A stretch of 64,000 bases of DNA from Blasia pusilla (Eukaryota; Marchantiophyta; Marchantiopsida; Blasiales). This document shows, in pieces, positions 44,251-55,367 of the stretch; position 1 is the stretch's first letter; each line of letters opens with the position of its first letter. A program made the position numbers and the translations under genes. A model generated the notes under the pieces. It saw nothing but the letters and a program-made list of their open reading frames with translations. It did not search any database and was not told the origin of the DNA. The DNA lies in the NCBI GenBank assembly GCA_050084515.1, contig CM114275.1:16554001-16618000 (forward strand), given 5' to 3'.

Positions 44251-45686
44251 GAGTAGATCGATGGTAGCTTCGATTGTAGACCAGTAGGATCTGGTTAGGG
44301 CTGATTGTGTACTCAGCCGTGGATGTTCGTGGCTTTTGGCCTATGTTGGAGGTGTGAATCTGGTGCGCGGTTGGTTGGGAAAGAAGAGCCTTGCTAAGAG
44401 CTTTCCAACGCGCTTTAGATCGCCGAATTTCGTCAAGGGAGTTGGAAGTTATCAAGGATTGAAGATTCCAGTTCGTGTTCGACGGTTTTCTGATGTGGAG
44501 AGCTTGGAGTGCGGAAGCTGTGTTGAAGTTCATCCAGATCGGGTGAGAGGTTCCTGTTGCTACTCATATTGTGATCTCCTGTGAATCTATCTGCTCCAGT
44601 GTGTGGAGCGTTGCGGATTTCTGCGTGCATGAAACTTGGCGGAAGCGCTGTCGGATTTGCGATTTTGGAGGTGTATGGACAGCAAGTTTGTTTGATTTTT
44701 TAGTCAGAGCTCGGTTGTAGCTGATTTTTGTGGAGAGATAGCTATGGTGGTCAATTGAATTCTGATTGAAACAGATTTGATTTCGGTCACGTATTTGTGA
44801 AGTAATTTCTGATCGAAATTTTGCGGACTAGCTCATTTTGAGACGCTATGGTGCACAACGGATCGGAAATTTGGTTGGTTGGTGACTCGTTCATTTTGAG
44901 ACGCCTATCCGTTGGGGCGCCCTGGTTGGACCTCTCTCCATAGGGCATGTCGGGCATGTCTCGGCGTTTTGAGGCTTCGAGGCAACTCGTGGTAGCTCGG
45001 GCGAGTGGGCGTGAGGCGAGTAAGGAGCAAGGAGCAAGCAAGCAAGCAAGCTTGCTTGCTTGGGCGTGAGGCAATTTTGCAGGATTTGGGATTTGAGTTT
45101 TGCATAAGCTGGTCACCCATCTTTGGGCTATTCTGCTGGAGGACGCTTAAGCTGCCGAGTTCTTAACTATGCCAATGTCTGATGTTGTTGTAGCTCATTT
45201 GGTGTTGTTCGGAGATGTGTTAGGCGCTTTATGCATCTCAAGTTTTTGGTTGATGTACCTCTAGCGCATAGTACGGTGTAGCCTCTCCATGCGGTGATAT
45301 TTTCAGGTGTCTTTGCGGCGTTCGACTAGCACGTCATCGACCCCGGCGGAGTAGCTATTGCGTTAGAATTGTGTGGTGGGTTTTGTGGATTGAGGGCACC
45401 ACGTTTGGTGGATTGTGTTACCTTGATTTCCATTTGCGATTGGAGGGTTGTCGTTGGATTTCTGTGTTTGGATCCCCTCCATCGTGCTTCTTGCTTGCTT
45501 GGCGCCCATTGTTAGGGTTGACGCTGATTTCTAGAGTAGTGTTACTCTCTGTGTGCTACCGGTAGTGAGGTGGAGGGATGACGAGTAGATTGTGGGAGAC
45601 TTCTTGTGGTGATGACAAGTTAGGTTGCCTACACCCATAGCTAGTAGAGCTAGAATAGTATAGCGACATCGGCGTCACTTGGTAAT
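44251..45686 (+). other. Leader of copy B
   Basis: About 1.4 kb of untranslated leader with no long gene-like frame. It includes the (CAAG)3(CTTG)3 palindrome at 45039-45062 that is also in copy A. From about 44930 onward it matches the leader of copy A (9720-10500). Confidence 0.6.
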
Positions 45687-47100
45687 TTGGTGGTGGTGCG
45701 GCATCGGCGTTGGTCATCACGGAGTGTCGGGTGGTCGGTTGGGGACCGTAGTGCGGGCGGTGGTGGTTTCACGGAGTGGATTTGGTATCGGCTACCTTTT
45801 CCACTTCCGACGGTTGATGAAGAGGAGGGCGAGGGTGTTCCAAACACCGAGTCTTCTACGTTGTTATCGAGTGTTGTAGCTCCATTGATTTGGGACATGG
45901 ACGGTGGATATGGGGCCATGAAGGGCCACGATGATACTCGGGTGCGATGGGTACCATTGATTTGGAGGACTTCATGCGCAGGAGTTTGATACGTGGTGTG
46001 ATATGCGAGATGTTGTGGGCGCCACGTTGTTTACACCCTTCTTGGCTTGGAAGGGGTTGTTTCAAAGACTTGGAAGGACCACCCATGGATGATTACCATG
46101 AGTTTAGGAAGGACCATGTTCTTTGAGATTGAGGCATGGAAAATATTGGTTTCAGGGCTATGTGTCTATCACCCATGGTGGTATTGGTAGTAGTGCTCCT
46201 ACTATGCCCGGCCCCCCGACTGAGTGGTGCAGTACGAGCCGGAGTGGGGGTACCGGTGGAGGTACTAGTGGGGGTACTAGTGGAGGTACTAGTGCCCCAC
46301 CATCGTTTAGCCGGTTGCGAGAGTTCTTCAAGAGGTTGAAGAAGAACTATCAAGGAGTGAAGACGGAGAAGTTGAGGAATCTTCAGGACTTTGAGCGAAA
46401 AGGGTGAGAGTCTTCGTGAGGCATACACGCGTATCGGCACGCTTGATTTCAGATTACCAGGGGTGTGGCGAGGATCGAGCGATCCAATTTTGGTATGGGA
46501 TCTTGGGCAGAGATTTGCGCCGTAGGGTGCGTGATGCTACTCTTATGAGTGATGATTCACCCACATTGACCCATGTGTTTGCTCTATCGAGAAGATTGAG
46601 CTTAACATGGTGAAGGAGAGAGTGGTGACATCCGCATTGATGAGGGATACAACTACTACTTCTCGTGTTCAGCCGCCCACCTCACAGTCTCGTAGTAGTA
46701 GTGGTGGTGGTAGTAGTAGTGGGAGTCATGGGGATACACGCGACCTCGGTAAAGTCCTAGAGGACATTTGTGCAGAGACCATTGCCTTCATTTGCTGCCT
46801 TGCAGCAGGGCGATCATGTTGGACATGTGGAGGTGATCATGTTAGGAAGTTTTGTCCCCAAGAGGATGGGAGGCGGACTTTGGAGGATGGGCCTCGTCGG
46901 CCCCAACTCGGTGTGATCATTGCGGGAGACTAGGTCATCCTCGAGGCGTTGCTTTGATCTTCATCGAGTTGAGATCAGGCCGTGGCCGTGGTGGAGTAGC
47001 TCAGAGAGGCCGAGGTGGTAGAGGTGGTAGGGGTGGTAGAGGTGGACCGGTGGTTGGAGAGCCTACGGTGGCTACCCCTACCACTACGACAAAAGTCAAC
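45687..47100 (+). pseudogene. gag of copy B
   Basis: The N-terminal part reads LPFPLPTVDEEEGEG and WDMDGGYGAM (45780-45920), then in another frame a capsid-type segment (GTIDLEDFM; LGRTTHG region; YVSITHGG). A short glycine-rich array with four 12-bp units encoding G-G-T-S lies near 46249-46296; copy A has lost this stretch. The core gag segment follows with LKKNYQGVKTEKLRNLQDFERK (46340-46400), IQFWYGILGRDLRRRVRDATL and SPTLTHVFALSRRL. A knuckle-like CWTCGGDHVRKFC is at about 46817-46855; the second knuckle is destroyed. An RGG-rich stretch lies near 46975-47050. Confidence 0.7.
46249..46296 (+). repeat. 12-bp minisatellite encoding GGTS units in gag of B
   Basis: Four units of about GGAGGTACTAGT. 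This codes for a flexible Gly/Thr/Ser linker between the capsid halves. Confidence 0.8.
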
Positions 47101-47734
47101 TATGGCTGCCGAGGATTGAGCAGTTGGGCGAGTTGGCTACTATGGTGGTATCCAGCATAGATCGGAGTTTGGGAGCGAGGGGCTTCCACCTCTTATGGAG
47201 GGATGATCTCTCTTATATGGCGAGTGCAAAGACACGAGGTTGAGGCATCGGTGCGATTCGAGAGGAGCCACTCGGCGTCGAGCCACGTGGTGCTCTTGTG
47301 GAGTTGGACCCCTGAGGGGTGAGGAGGGGGCGAGGCTAGGCTTCCCAGTCATTCTTGTTGTCCGAGGTGCTTAGGACTCCATCCATGGTTCCCTCGCAGC
47401 CTATTGAGCCGGCAGTGGGGGGCGAGGCATCTACATCGTGTAGTAGACACGGATGCGACATCAATGCAATATTGCGGATGGCAACCGGTGTTGGGATCCC
47501 CATTGTTTTCGACCACGGAGGTGATGGCTTTAGGAGTTGACTTAGCTCTCTGTATTTGATTACCGACCACGTTGTGTGAACGTGGGGTATTCTTGCTACA
47601 CATATTGAGGTGGATGAGGGTGTTGCGGTGGAGCGACCCTCTATGTCGGGAGTAGCATTGAGTATCGGTGCTACTTGGCGCAGCGGCGGCGAAGATGGAT
47701 GCATTACCACCCGGCCAGCCATTGATCGTGAGAG

Positions 47735-48200
47735 GCTTACACCTGGTGTATGTATGTTGGACAACCGGGTGGGATCTTCCGATTGGTGAGTCCTACATGA
47801 GAGGTGTATAGACCAGATAGAGTCTTGTTAGACTCTAGTGCCCAACCATTGATGTTGGGAAAGGCGGCATGTATTGGTTTGGGTATTCGGAGGTCGAGCT
47901 TGAGCCTTGCCCATTCAGATTCAAACATCACTTGGAGGAGCCAATGATAGGTCTCAATTCATGACACGGGAGAAGTTTTTTCATGCAGTTGAGACCAGAT
48001 CATGCGGCCCGATAGCTCCCGGTTGGGAATATCTGCGGTAGTCACATCGGCCGAGTCGTATGATGTACTAGTTGGAGGAGCGATATTGTACCCGATGGGT
48101 TTTCAGATGGATTCTTGGGTGAGGCAGCGTCTTATAGACCAGGTTGGCAGTCGGGATGGACGTATGAGGCAAGTTCTGTGAGATTTATTTCGGGGCTCGA
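47735..48200 (+). pseudogene. Protease of copy B
   Basis: LLDSSAQPLMLGKAA near 47828-47870 matches the active-site region of Ty3/Gypsy proteases, again with DSS. YDVLVGGAILYPMGFQMDS follows near 48060-48115. Compared with copy A, the extra residues LGKAA are retained here. Frameshifts separate the two blocks. Confidence 0.55.
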
Positions 48201-48519
48201 CCAGGAGGGTCTTCCCCAACGTGTTAGCATCTGTGGCTGGTTTTAGTGGAGTAGTCACTTGGCCAGGAGACTTTTTGGAGGGTAATGTTTTACGCTATGG
48301 ATTCTCTGCGCATGAGGAGGAAGAGGAGGTCCCTATTTTTGCAGTAGTGGCATCCTCATCGTTGGATGTGCCACTTTGGAGTTCGAGGCGGTGCACTACG
48401 CGGGGGAGGTTGATCGCCTAGTGCGGGAGAGGCTTGGTGTGAGGTCTGTTATACCTCACGAGGAAGAGGAGGCCCCACGGCGGACTCCTACTTCTGGCCC
48501 AGTTGGGTTATCCCCTTTG

Positions 48520-49540
48520 GATACTACACCCATTGTATGGTAGTATCCGTCGGAGGGCATTTGTGTGTTAGATCTCTTTGGTTGGATTAGCAGTGGTTTG
48601 GCTACAATGTTGCAGGCCGGTATTCCTGTGCGGAGATACGTGTATGTGGAGCGAGATGAGACGGCCCAGAGAGTCTCATCCCGACATATTGGTCAGTTGA
48701 TGCGGAGATATCCTGAGTTGTTGCCACCATCAGCTATTCGTGGGTACCAGCGTGCTTTACCATCACACATTGCATTGTTGGGGGCGCAGGACCTTGAGAG
48801 AATTGGTCCTGTGGATTTGGTGATTGCTGGATGGCCATGTCAGGGTCATACACATGCTGGTCGGGGTGAGGGATTACATAACCCTAGGTCTTGATGTTAC
48901 GGGTGTTACGGGTGTCTCGATGTTACCGATGTTTTGGGAGATGTTACGGGTGTTACGACATCTTCAGGTTCATCAGGCATGTGCTCTAGCTTACATTCTG
49001 GAGAATGTTCCATTGTTGGGTGATACTCGGACCCGGATGATGGCGAGTGTTCATGAGGTGCGCTCTTGGATTGGACCCGGTGTTGTTGGATCTGTGTGAG
49101 TTGGCTCGCGTGCACATCGCCCACGCTTGTCTTTGGACAAACTTGTTGCCTAGGGAGGTTCTACGTCGAGCATATGATGCGGTCTGGCGGGATCCTCGCC
49201 TTACGGTGGATAGTATCTTGGATACTGGGCGACTTTCCCAAGTGGTGAGGGTTATTGATCGGTCACCCATGGCAGTGGTAAACCGTGTGGGCCAGCCTAG
49301 GATGGCACTACCCACATTTGTGAGTTTTCCCTCGTCACATGCCTAGAGGGAAGGTGGTCCGGGGCTTGTATGGGATTCTCATGTGCGATAGTTGGTGGAG
49401 CCTAACGCTGATGAGAGAGCGTGCGATGGGATTTGCTCTTGGTGTGACGGTGGTTGCTTCTATTTACGAGGCTTCACGACGTCATGTGTTGGGTCAGGCC
49501 ATGGACCTGAATTGTTTGACTTGGATTTTGAGTCTTGGTA
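48520..49540 (+). pseudogene. C5 DNA methyltransferase domain inside copy B
   Basis: The second copy of the domain at 12959-13960. Motif I is changed to DLFGWISSGL (Gly to Trp). Motif IV GWPCQGHTHAG has the catalytic Cys codon at 48838-48840. About 60 bp of GTTACGGGTGT-type direct repetition near 48894-48955 interrupts the FWEMLRVL region. After it LRVLRHLQVHQ reads through where copy A has a stop. Motif VI is ILENVPLLGDT (about 49000). TNLLPREVLRRAYDAV (about 49138-49185), LPTFVSFPSSHA (about 49310) and RERAMGFALGVT (about 49410-49450) follow in mixed frames. The pattern and position are the same as in A, which confirms that it is part of the element. Confidence 0.85.
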
Positions 49541-49819
49541 TGGCTAAGCGGCGTCGACTTGGACTATGTCGTGGGTCTTCCACCCCTTGTAATGAGCTCG
49601 ATGGCTACCGAGATGGTAGAGGCATCGGTGGGCGAGGAGAGTAGTATTTTGCATCCTTGGAGTAGATGGGATGTAATGGTTGGGCATGTCGAGTTGGTTG
49701 CTCATCTTTGGTGGAGGAGTTATTTGCTCGGATGATGGTGTAGCTAAGGGTGTACCATCTTGTGAGGGGGTTGCGAGTGACCAATGGCATCGCCCTCTCC
49801 CTCTAGTGTGCCGGTGGAG

Positions 49820-51240
49820 GAGACTTGGGAGCCATTACTTGGGCCCAAGCTTACGGGAGGTGAGAAACGACGCTGACACGGTTCCTCGTGCTTATAGGAG
49901 TTGTTTTGCATTTAGCATGAAGGAGTTGGGTTCTCTGGTTGGACCGGTATCATGGATTGATTTGGCTAGTGATACGCCAATCTTCCGTCGTCCCTACCGA
50001 TAGTGATATGGAGAGGGACTTGATTGAGTAGGGCGTTGGACCTTTTGGAGGCTGGATTAGTGGAGTTGTCGCATGGAGAGTATGCATCGCCCATTGTCAT
50101 GCTGCTAAAAGGATATGCATGGCAACTACGGATAGGAGGATGTGTGGAAATTACCGTCTATCAATCGGCAAACCAAGGTCGATAGGTATGCCATGCCTAC
50201 ACACGAGAGATCTTTGATGTGGTGGGACAGGCAAAGATTTTCAGTTTTTGATTTGCGGGCGAGGATACCATCAATTGCCGATTCGGGAGAGTGACAAGGC
50301 CAAGACAAAGCATTTTGGGGTGTCAACTCTCATGGCAAGGATTGTTTGTACCGGTGGAAATTCTTACCCTTTGGGTTGAAGAATGCACTGCCGAGTTTCA
50401 AGAGTGATGGGCAGGATCCTAGCGGGGTTGGATTTTGTTCGGTGTTACATTGATGATATCTTGGTGTTCGATGTCACGGTGGAGGAGCATCGAGATACAT
50501 TTGCAGATGGTGTTTGAGCGGTTGAAAGCTCATGGTCTACGTTGCATCCAGGAAAGTGTAAGTTCTTCCATGAGGATGTTGAGTACTAAGGTCATGTGAT
50601 CTATCCGGTGGTTTGGGAGTTCAGCAAGCAAAGGTGGAGGCTATTGCACTTATTCGGCGTCCGATAGATGTGAGTAGAGTTCGAGCATTCATGGGATTGG
50701 CGAACTACTATCGGAGGTATGTGAAGGGATTTAGTGCTATGGCAAAGCCTTTGAACCAATTGCTGAAATCAGATCAAGAGTGGCGCTGGGGAGATGATCG
50801 GGAGAGAGCTTTTGTGGATCTTAAGGCCAGTTGGTGGCGGCGCCTATCTTGAGGAGACCTATCGAGGGCGCCCATTTCGATTTACACTTGATTGGAGTAG
50901 GTTGGGACTTGGAGCGGTGTTGACACAACATGATGATGAGCACATGGAGTTTGTGGTGCCCTATGCAAGTCGTTCGAATAATGCAAATGGGAGTCGTGCT
51001 ATAGTTCATATGAGGGAGAGTGCTTGGCGGTAGTGTGGGTGGTGGGCACACTTTAGGTGTTACTTGTTTGGCACACTTTGTTTACCCTTGTTATTGATCA
51101 CCGGCCGCCCTCAAGTGGTTGATGGAGTCGGACAAGCTTACAGGGGAAGCTTGCACGGTGGGCTCTTATGTTCACAGAGTATGACTTCCGGGTGGTACAT
51201 AGACCTGGAGTTGCCAACCTTGATGTTGATGGGTTGAGTA
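49820..51240 (+). pseudogene. Reverse transcriptase and RNase H of copy B
   Basis: The same order as copy A in at least eight frame pieces: KELGSLVGP, GDTPIF-type and DLASDTPIFRRPYR (about 49925-50000), QLPIRESDKAK near 50270-50300, FLPFGLKNA near 50360, YIDDILVF near 50446-50470, then VRAFMGLANYYRRYVKGFSAM (50613-50850, open) and RLGLGAVLTQHDDEHMEFV of RNase H (about 50895-50960). It could not produce protein in the form given. Confidence 0.85.
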
Positions 51241-51469
51241 GGAACCCATGTACTAGCCAAGAGGATACAACTGGGCTAGATGGCATAGCGAGGTTGATGA
51301 GGAGATGGTGCCAAGTTGGCATGCATCCGCCTTTTTATGTTGGTTAGGGGTGGACTCTAGTATGGAGGACCACATGATATCTTACTCTAGTCGGAGGGTA
51401 GATGGCGGCCTTGAGATCCTAAGGTTGGAGATGGTGGTACGGATCAGCGTGATATTCATGATGATGCGT

Positions 51470-52736
51470 TGGTGTTGGAGTTCCTACGGACCAGTAGGGT
51501 GCCAGGCATAGTGAGTGCCAAGGAGCGAGACCATGTTCTTCAACGTGCTAAGAGGTATCGATTGGAGGGAACACATATTCTCCGCATATGGGAGGATGGT
51601 AGAGTAGGAGTAGTGCCACATTTGGCTCGGAGAGAGCGCGCATTGTGCGACATGCCCATGAGGAGTTGGGACATTTTGGGGTAAAGCGTAGGTAAAGCTT
51701 ACTCCTTGGCGATATTGGTGGCGTGGCATGCATACTTAGGTGGCGATTGGTGTCACGTTGTATGGTTTGTGACCGGGTGAGGGCATCATTCAATGCCCCT
51801 ACACCACAGTTACACCCCTTGCCTATTATGGGGTTGGGTTACCGTTGGAGTCTGGACTTTGCGGGACCGTTACCGTTGACTGTACGACATCATCGATATG
51901 TGTTGGTGATGGTGGAGCACTTCTCCAAGTGGATTGAGTTGGTGGCATTACCGGAAAAGGCAAGTGAGGAATGGCGTATGCGTTCTGGATAGAGTGCTTA
52001 GTCATTTTGGTGCACCGGTGAAGTCTTGACCGACTAAGGTCTGAGTTTTGGTGAGTTTGGTCTTGTGTGACAAGGCATTGATTGATCATCGGACCACGTC
52101 TCGAGATCATCCAGAGGCGGATGGTTTGGTGGCGTGTGGTTGAGATGGTGAAGAGGGCATTGCGCAAGTATGGCCTCTGAAGGGCATCTTAGAGACCAGG
52201 ATATTCGGTTGCCATGGTTAGCCATGGGGTATAGGTTCAATCGCCAAGCATCCTTGGCTTCCTTCTCACCTTATTTTACTGTTATATACGGCCGAGATCG
52301 GACTTGCGGCGGCAATTAGTCGGGAGTCTAGTGAGGTGGTGAACCTTGATGACCCGAGAGATGTGGATGAGGGTGTGTTCTCGCGGGCGGAGCTCTTCCA
52401 GGAGTTATGCCAATGACCTTTGAGAATCTTGCCATTGCTCAACACAGGGGATACGTTGCGGTATGCAACCATTCGGAGTGGAGGTTATCGACCATCGATT
52501 CGTAGGTTCCATGTGGGGTACTATGTCTATTTGCATCAGATTGCCTTGACAACGTTGGATGTGTGAGGCGCACTATTTTCGAGTGCGTGAGGTGTTAGCT
52601 TCGGAGTTCTCATGTTGGAGGGTCGTGATGGAGTTGTTTGGAAGGACCATGTGCGTAATTGTGCGCCATATCATCTTCCAAATGTGGATGGTATCTTGTT
52701 GACCCAAGCTTAGCCATGATACGTGCTAGCTTGAGG
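51470..52736 (+). pseudogene. Integrase of copy B
   Basis: The zinc-binding region is damaged near 51650-51765 (HEELGHFGV, then CMVCDRV). The core reads WSLDFAGP near 51850 and WIELVALPEKASE. The second Asp is lost in the consensus (LTD followed by a stop at about 52035), and the Glu region is frameshifted near 52125. C-terminal segments LRYATIRS and YYVYLHQIA-type follow. Compared with copy A, most breaks are single-base losses. Confidence 0.85.
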
Positions 52737-52876
52737 TGCATGTTGTGTGGATCTGCTGTAACGCAGCCCGTATGTTGGTGTGTGATCGGTGTTCTAGGGG
52801 TTGGCACATGATGTGTTTGACTCCACGTTTGGATGTTGTTCCTCTTGGAAGGTGGGTTTGTCCTCGATGTACTTAG
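52737..52876 (+). pseudogene. PHD finger of copy B
   Basis: CMLCGSAVTQP, then (after one lost base) LVCDRCSRGWHMMCL and GRWVCPRCT with the same stop as in copy A and relic R (52874-52876). All eight zinc ligands are present. The frame is broken once, in the variable loop. Confidence 0.75.
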
Positions 52877-53045
52877 GAGAGGTAGATGACTTGATCTTTG
52901 CATGATATGGATTACGGATGTGCGACTAACGATGGGGCAACCTAGCACCCGGCCTTCGATTCGGGCACCCAAGAAGGTGTATAGCATGTAGTAGATGTAT
53001 AGGGCTACTTGGGAGTTAGAGGACCTAACCGCTTGATTAGGGGCG

Positions 53046-53149
53046 AGTTGTGGTACACTTGCGTTTGTGGATACTCGTCTATGTTATGTATGTATGTGCG
53101 TATGGGTATGTCGATGTATGTTGTATGATGATGTGGATTCGCCACGACA
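53046..53149 (+). repeat. B1 block of copy B
   Basis: Starts AGTTGTGGTACACTTGCG and ends GCCACGACA. It is followed by ATT and then A2. The matching B2 is at 53522-53627. Confidence 0.88.
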
Positions 53150-53152
53150 ATT

Positions 53153-53521
53153 TGTCATGACCATACGGATTATGTCGTAGAGTATGGTGTCTTTGGTAGA
53201 GGCCATTCCTTATGTAGGACCGTAGTGGCTTGGTAGAGATGCGGTTCCATACATAGGGTTGGGGGTTACTCACTTGGGGGTGACTTTCCCAGTAGGGCCC
53301 GCTCTTAGGTTGGAGGATATAAGGTGGCTTGCCCTCAAAGAACAGTCAATTCTTTGAGTTGAGCCTGTTGCATTGGGAGTTAGCCTTGGTAGTGAGTAGA
53401 GCTCTTGGCTATGGTGTTTCCCGCAAGCTTCGACCTAGATTCTCCCATCGTGGAGTGGGTTTGGCTCAATTATATGTGATTGTAAATGTGTTTTATTACA
53501 ATAGGTCTTTCACGGATTTCA
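53153..53521 (+). repeat. A2 repeat of copy B (TG...CA)
   Basis: 369 bp, about 96% identical by eye to A1 at 43873-44238. It is not preceded by a polypurine tract. Confidence 0.9.
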
Positions 53522-53627
53522 ATTGTGGTACACTTGCGTTTTTGGATACTCTCGTCTATGTTATGTATGTATGTGCGTATGGTATGTCAGCGATGTATGT
53601 TGTATGACGATGTGGATTCGCACGGCA
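53522..53627 (+). repeat. B2 block, 3' terminus of copy B
   Basis: The second B block, ending GCACGGCA. Element C coding sequence resumes directly after it with the ATTC target duplication. The block is therefore inside the inserted element, not flanking DNA. Confidence 0.88.
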
Positions 53628-54099
53628 ATTCTCCTTGAATTTGAGTCTTGATCTCTGTGTCTCACGCTTGCGTCGTCCTCTACTTGTCTCATAAAGCAGA
53701 GAAACCCATCCTCTAACTCAGTCAAACTCGTCCTCCTAATGGCATTCACCAACTCCGTCTTCATAGGAACCTCACAAACCAACCTAACCTTCAACCGCTT
53801 GCCTTTTACCAAGACACTCAACCTCAAAGGTCTTCTCCCCTCAATTCCACCTCATACACATCCAAGAAGGTTTTCCCAAAGACTCCATCAATTTCATTCA
53901 TGTCGCACACCTTGAAGTTCTCCTTCAACTCGAATACTCCGCATCCCACAATTAGCCCTAAAACCAACTCTGAGGTCTTATGGGACTTGCCTCCTGTGAA
54001 ACTCACCCTAATGGGTTTTTCTGCCTTAGTGGTCAACACCTTCACAATTCTCAGGCTCAAGAAGGAGTGCGAAGCACCTACATCAACGAGCAAAATCAC
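53628..54099 (-). pseudogene. Protease region of element C
   Basis: Minus strand. LLVDVGASHSFLS (about 54095-54055) is the active-site region of a Gypsy protease with DVG in place of DSG. IDGVFGKTFLDVY follows near 53900. After a frame change LVKGKRLKVRLVCEV continues to DQDSNSRRI at the insertion point of copy B. The DVG change would be expected to inactivate the enzyme. Confidence 0.7.
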
Positions 54100-54106
54100 A
54101 TCACGA

Positions 54107-55300
54107 TCAACGATCTTGGTTTCCTAGGAAAACCAAATTGGGCGTCCTCTTGGTGGCTTGGAGAGATGTCTCTAGACCTCCCATCGATAATTTCTTAGTA
54201 GCAAATGCAATCATATTAGGTTTACTAACCTTGGGCTTTGAGCATTCCTTATCCATGTGCCCAGGTTCACCACAATTGTAGCAAATCACTTTGGCGATCA
54301 CTGACTTTGGGTACTACGCCCCTTTCGATATTGTGTTGAGTTCAACTTGTTTTGTTGTTGGGGTAAGAGACCCTTCGTGGTCACGCTCATCCCCACTCTA
54401 AACCCTCTTGGACACCACCTTATTTTTTATGACTTCAAAAAAAAATTCTATCGGAAGGGTCTTTGGACTTGGATCTCATCGTCCCCTATCCGCTCCGCCA
54501 ACTTTAAAAGTTTCACAGAGGTCTCTGGTAGCTCTGGCATCCATAAGAGGGCCTTCTCTATGCTCATCTTAAGTCCATGTAAGAAAATCACCTTCTTTGC
54601 AAACTCATCCATCTTTGGGATCGACTTCATTCTCGCAATAAGCTCTCGCACATAAGCTCTTAGGGACCCACTTTGATGTAATCGTGCTCTAGATTGAATG
54701 AGTCGCCAATCAAATCCTTGAACTCCTTCCAACTTAGAGTTGTTCCACGACCTAGATGTTCTTTGCAATGAGCCGTCCACCATTGGAGTGTATGATCCTT
54801 TAGAAACAAGACCGCCATGTTCACCTTATATTGGTCCTCTGCCCTTTGCGCCTCGAAGTAAAGTCCTAGCTTCGTCAGGAACTCGTTCATTTTTCGAGAC
54901 CTCCCCATTCCTTTGAATGGCGTCGGAAAATTTGTCTTACAAAGATTTTTTCCAGAACTAGGAGCTTTTTCTGACTCGAGCTCAACAATGCGCTAACTCA
55001 TTCGATCATCTACTCAATCATCAACTTCATCAAGTCCATCATCTGGACATAGAGGACCGGGTCATTTGAGTTTGGAGCCGAAGGCCCTATGGAAAGATTT
55101 GCAACATGTGGGACATCCTCAGGAGTCGCTATCTCCTCCTCTCGCTCACGACCTATCATTGGTTCATCTCTCTATTTTTTCTACATGACTCATGGCTTCC
55201 TTTGTTCTTCATCCTTGGTCGCCATTCTCAAGTCCTCCCCTTCTCAAATGTCCTCCTTGTCTCTTGTGTTCCTCCTCGAGCGTTGATGTCTTCCTACACC
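54107..55300 (-). pseudogene. gag of element C with CCHC knuckle
   Basis: Minus strand. The N-terminal part has PEDVPHVANLSIG (about 55120-55080). The retrotransposon gag domain follows: KMNEFLTKLGLYFEAQ, FLKDHTLQWWTAHC, LSWKEFKDLIGDSFN and YVRELIARMKSIPKMDEFAKK (54900-54580). The knuckle CYNCGEPGHMDKEC (54283-54242) has canonical C-x2-C-x4-H-x4-C spacing. Two or three frame changes break it. The layout is typical of plant Gypsy elements. Confidence 0.8.
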
Positions 55301-55355
55301 TTGAGTTCTTCTCAAACGTCTCCCACGATCCCAAGTTCACATTCACCAAGGATTA

Positions 55356-55367
55356 GCTCTGATACCA
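55356..55367 (-). promoter_or_regulatory. tRNA-Met type primer-binding site of element C
   Basis: The minus strand reads TGGTATCAGAGC next to the LTR end, the standard plant initiator-methionine tRNA complement. It fixes the inner boundary and orientation of the 5' LTR. Confidence 0.92.

Larger units (their letters stand above)
43873..53627 (+). mobile_element. Gypsy copy B (full length), nested in element C
   Basis: 9,755 bp, from TGTCATGACC to GCACGGCA, flanked by ATTC on both sides (43869-43872 and 53628-53631 counted from the terminal CA). The layout is A1, self-complementary primer site, long leader, gag, protease, DNA methyltransferase, RT, RNase H, integrase, PHD, B1, A2, B2. The A1 and A2 repeats are about 96% identical by eye, so insertion is fairly recent. 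Its frames are nevertheless far more broken than those of copy A, with single-base losses concentrated at CAG/CTG sites. Confidence 0.9.

Noticed and set aside
44239-44300. tRNA-type primer-binding site in copy B
   Set aside because: No TGGTATCAGAGC-like or other familiar tRNA 3' complement occurs after A1. The self-complementary site fits better.
53522-53627. B2 block as flanking host DNA
   Set aside because: The same block follows A2 in copy A and in relic R at unrelated loci, and in copy B element C resumes only after it.
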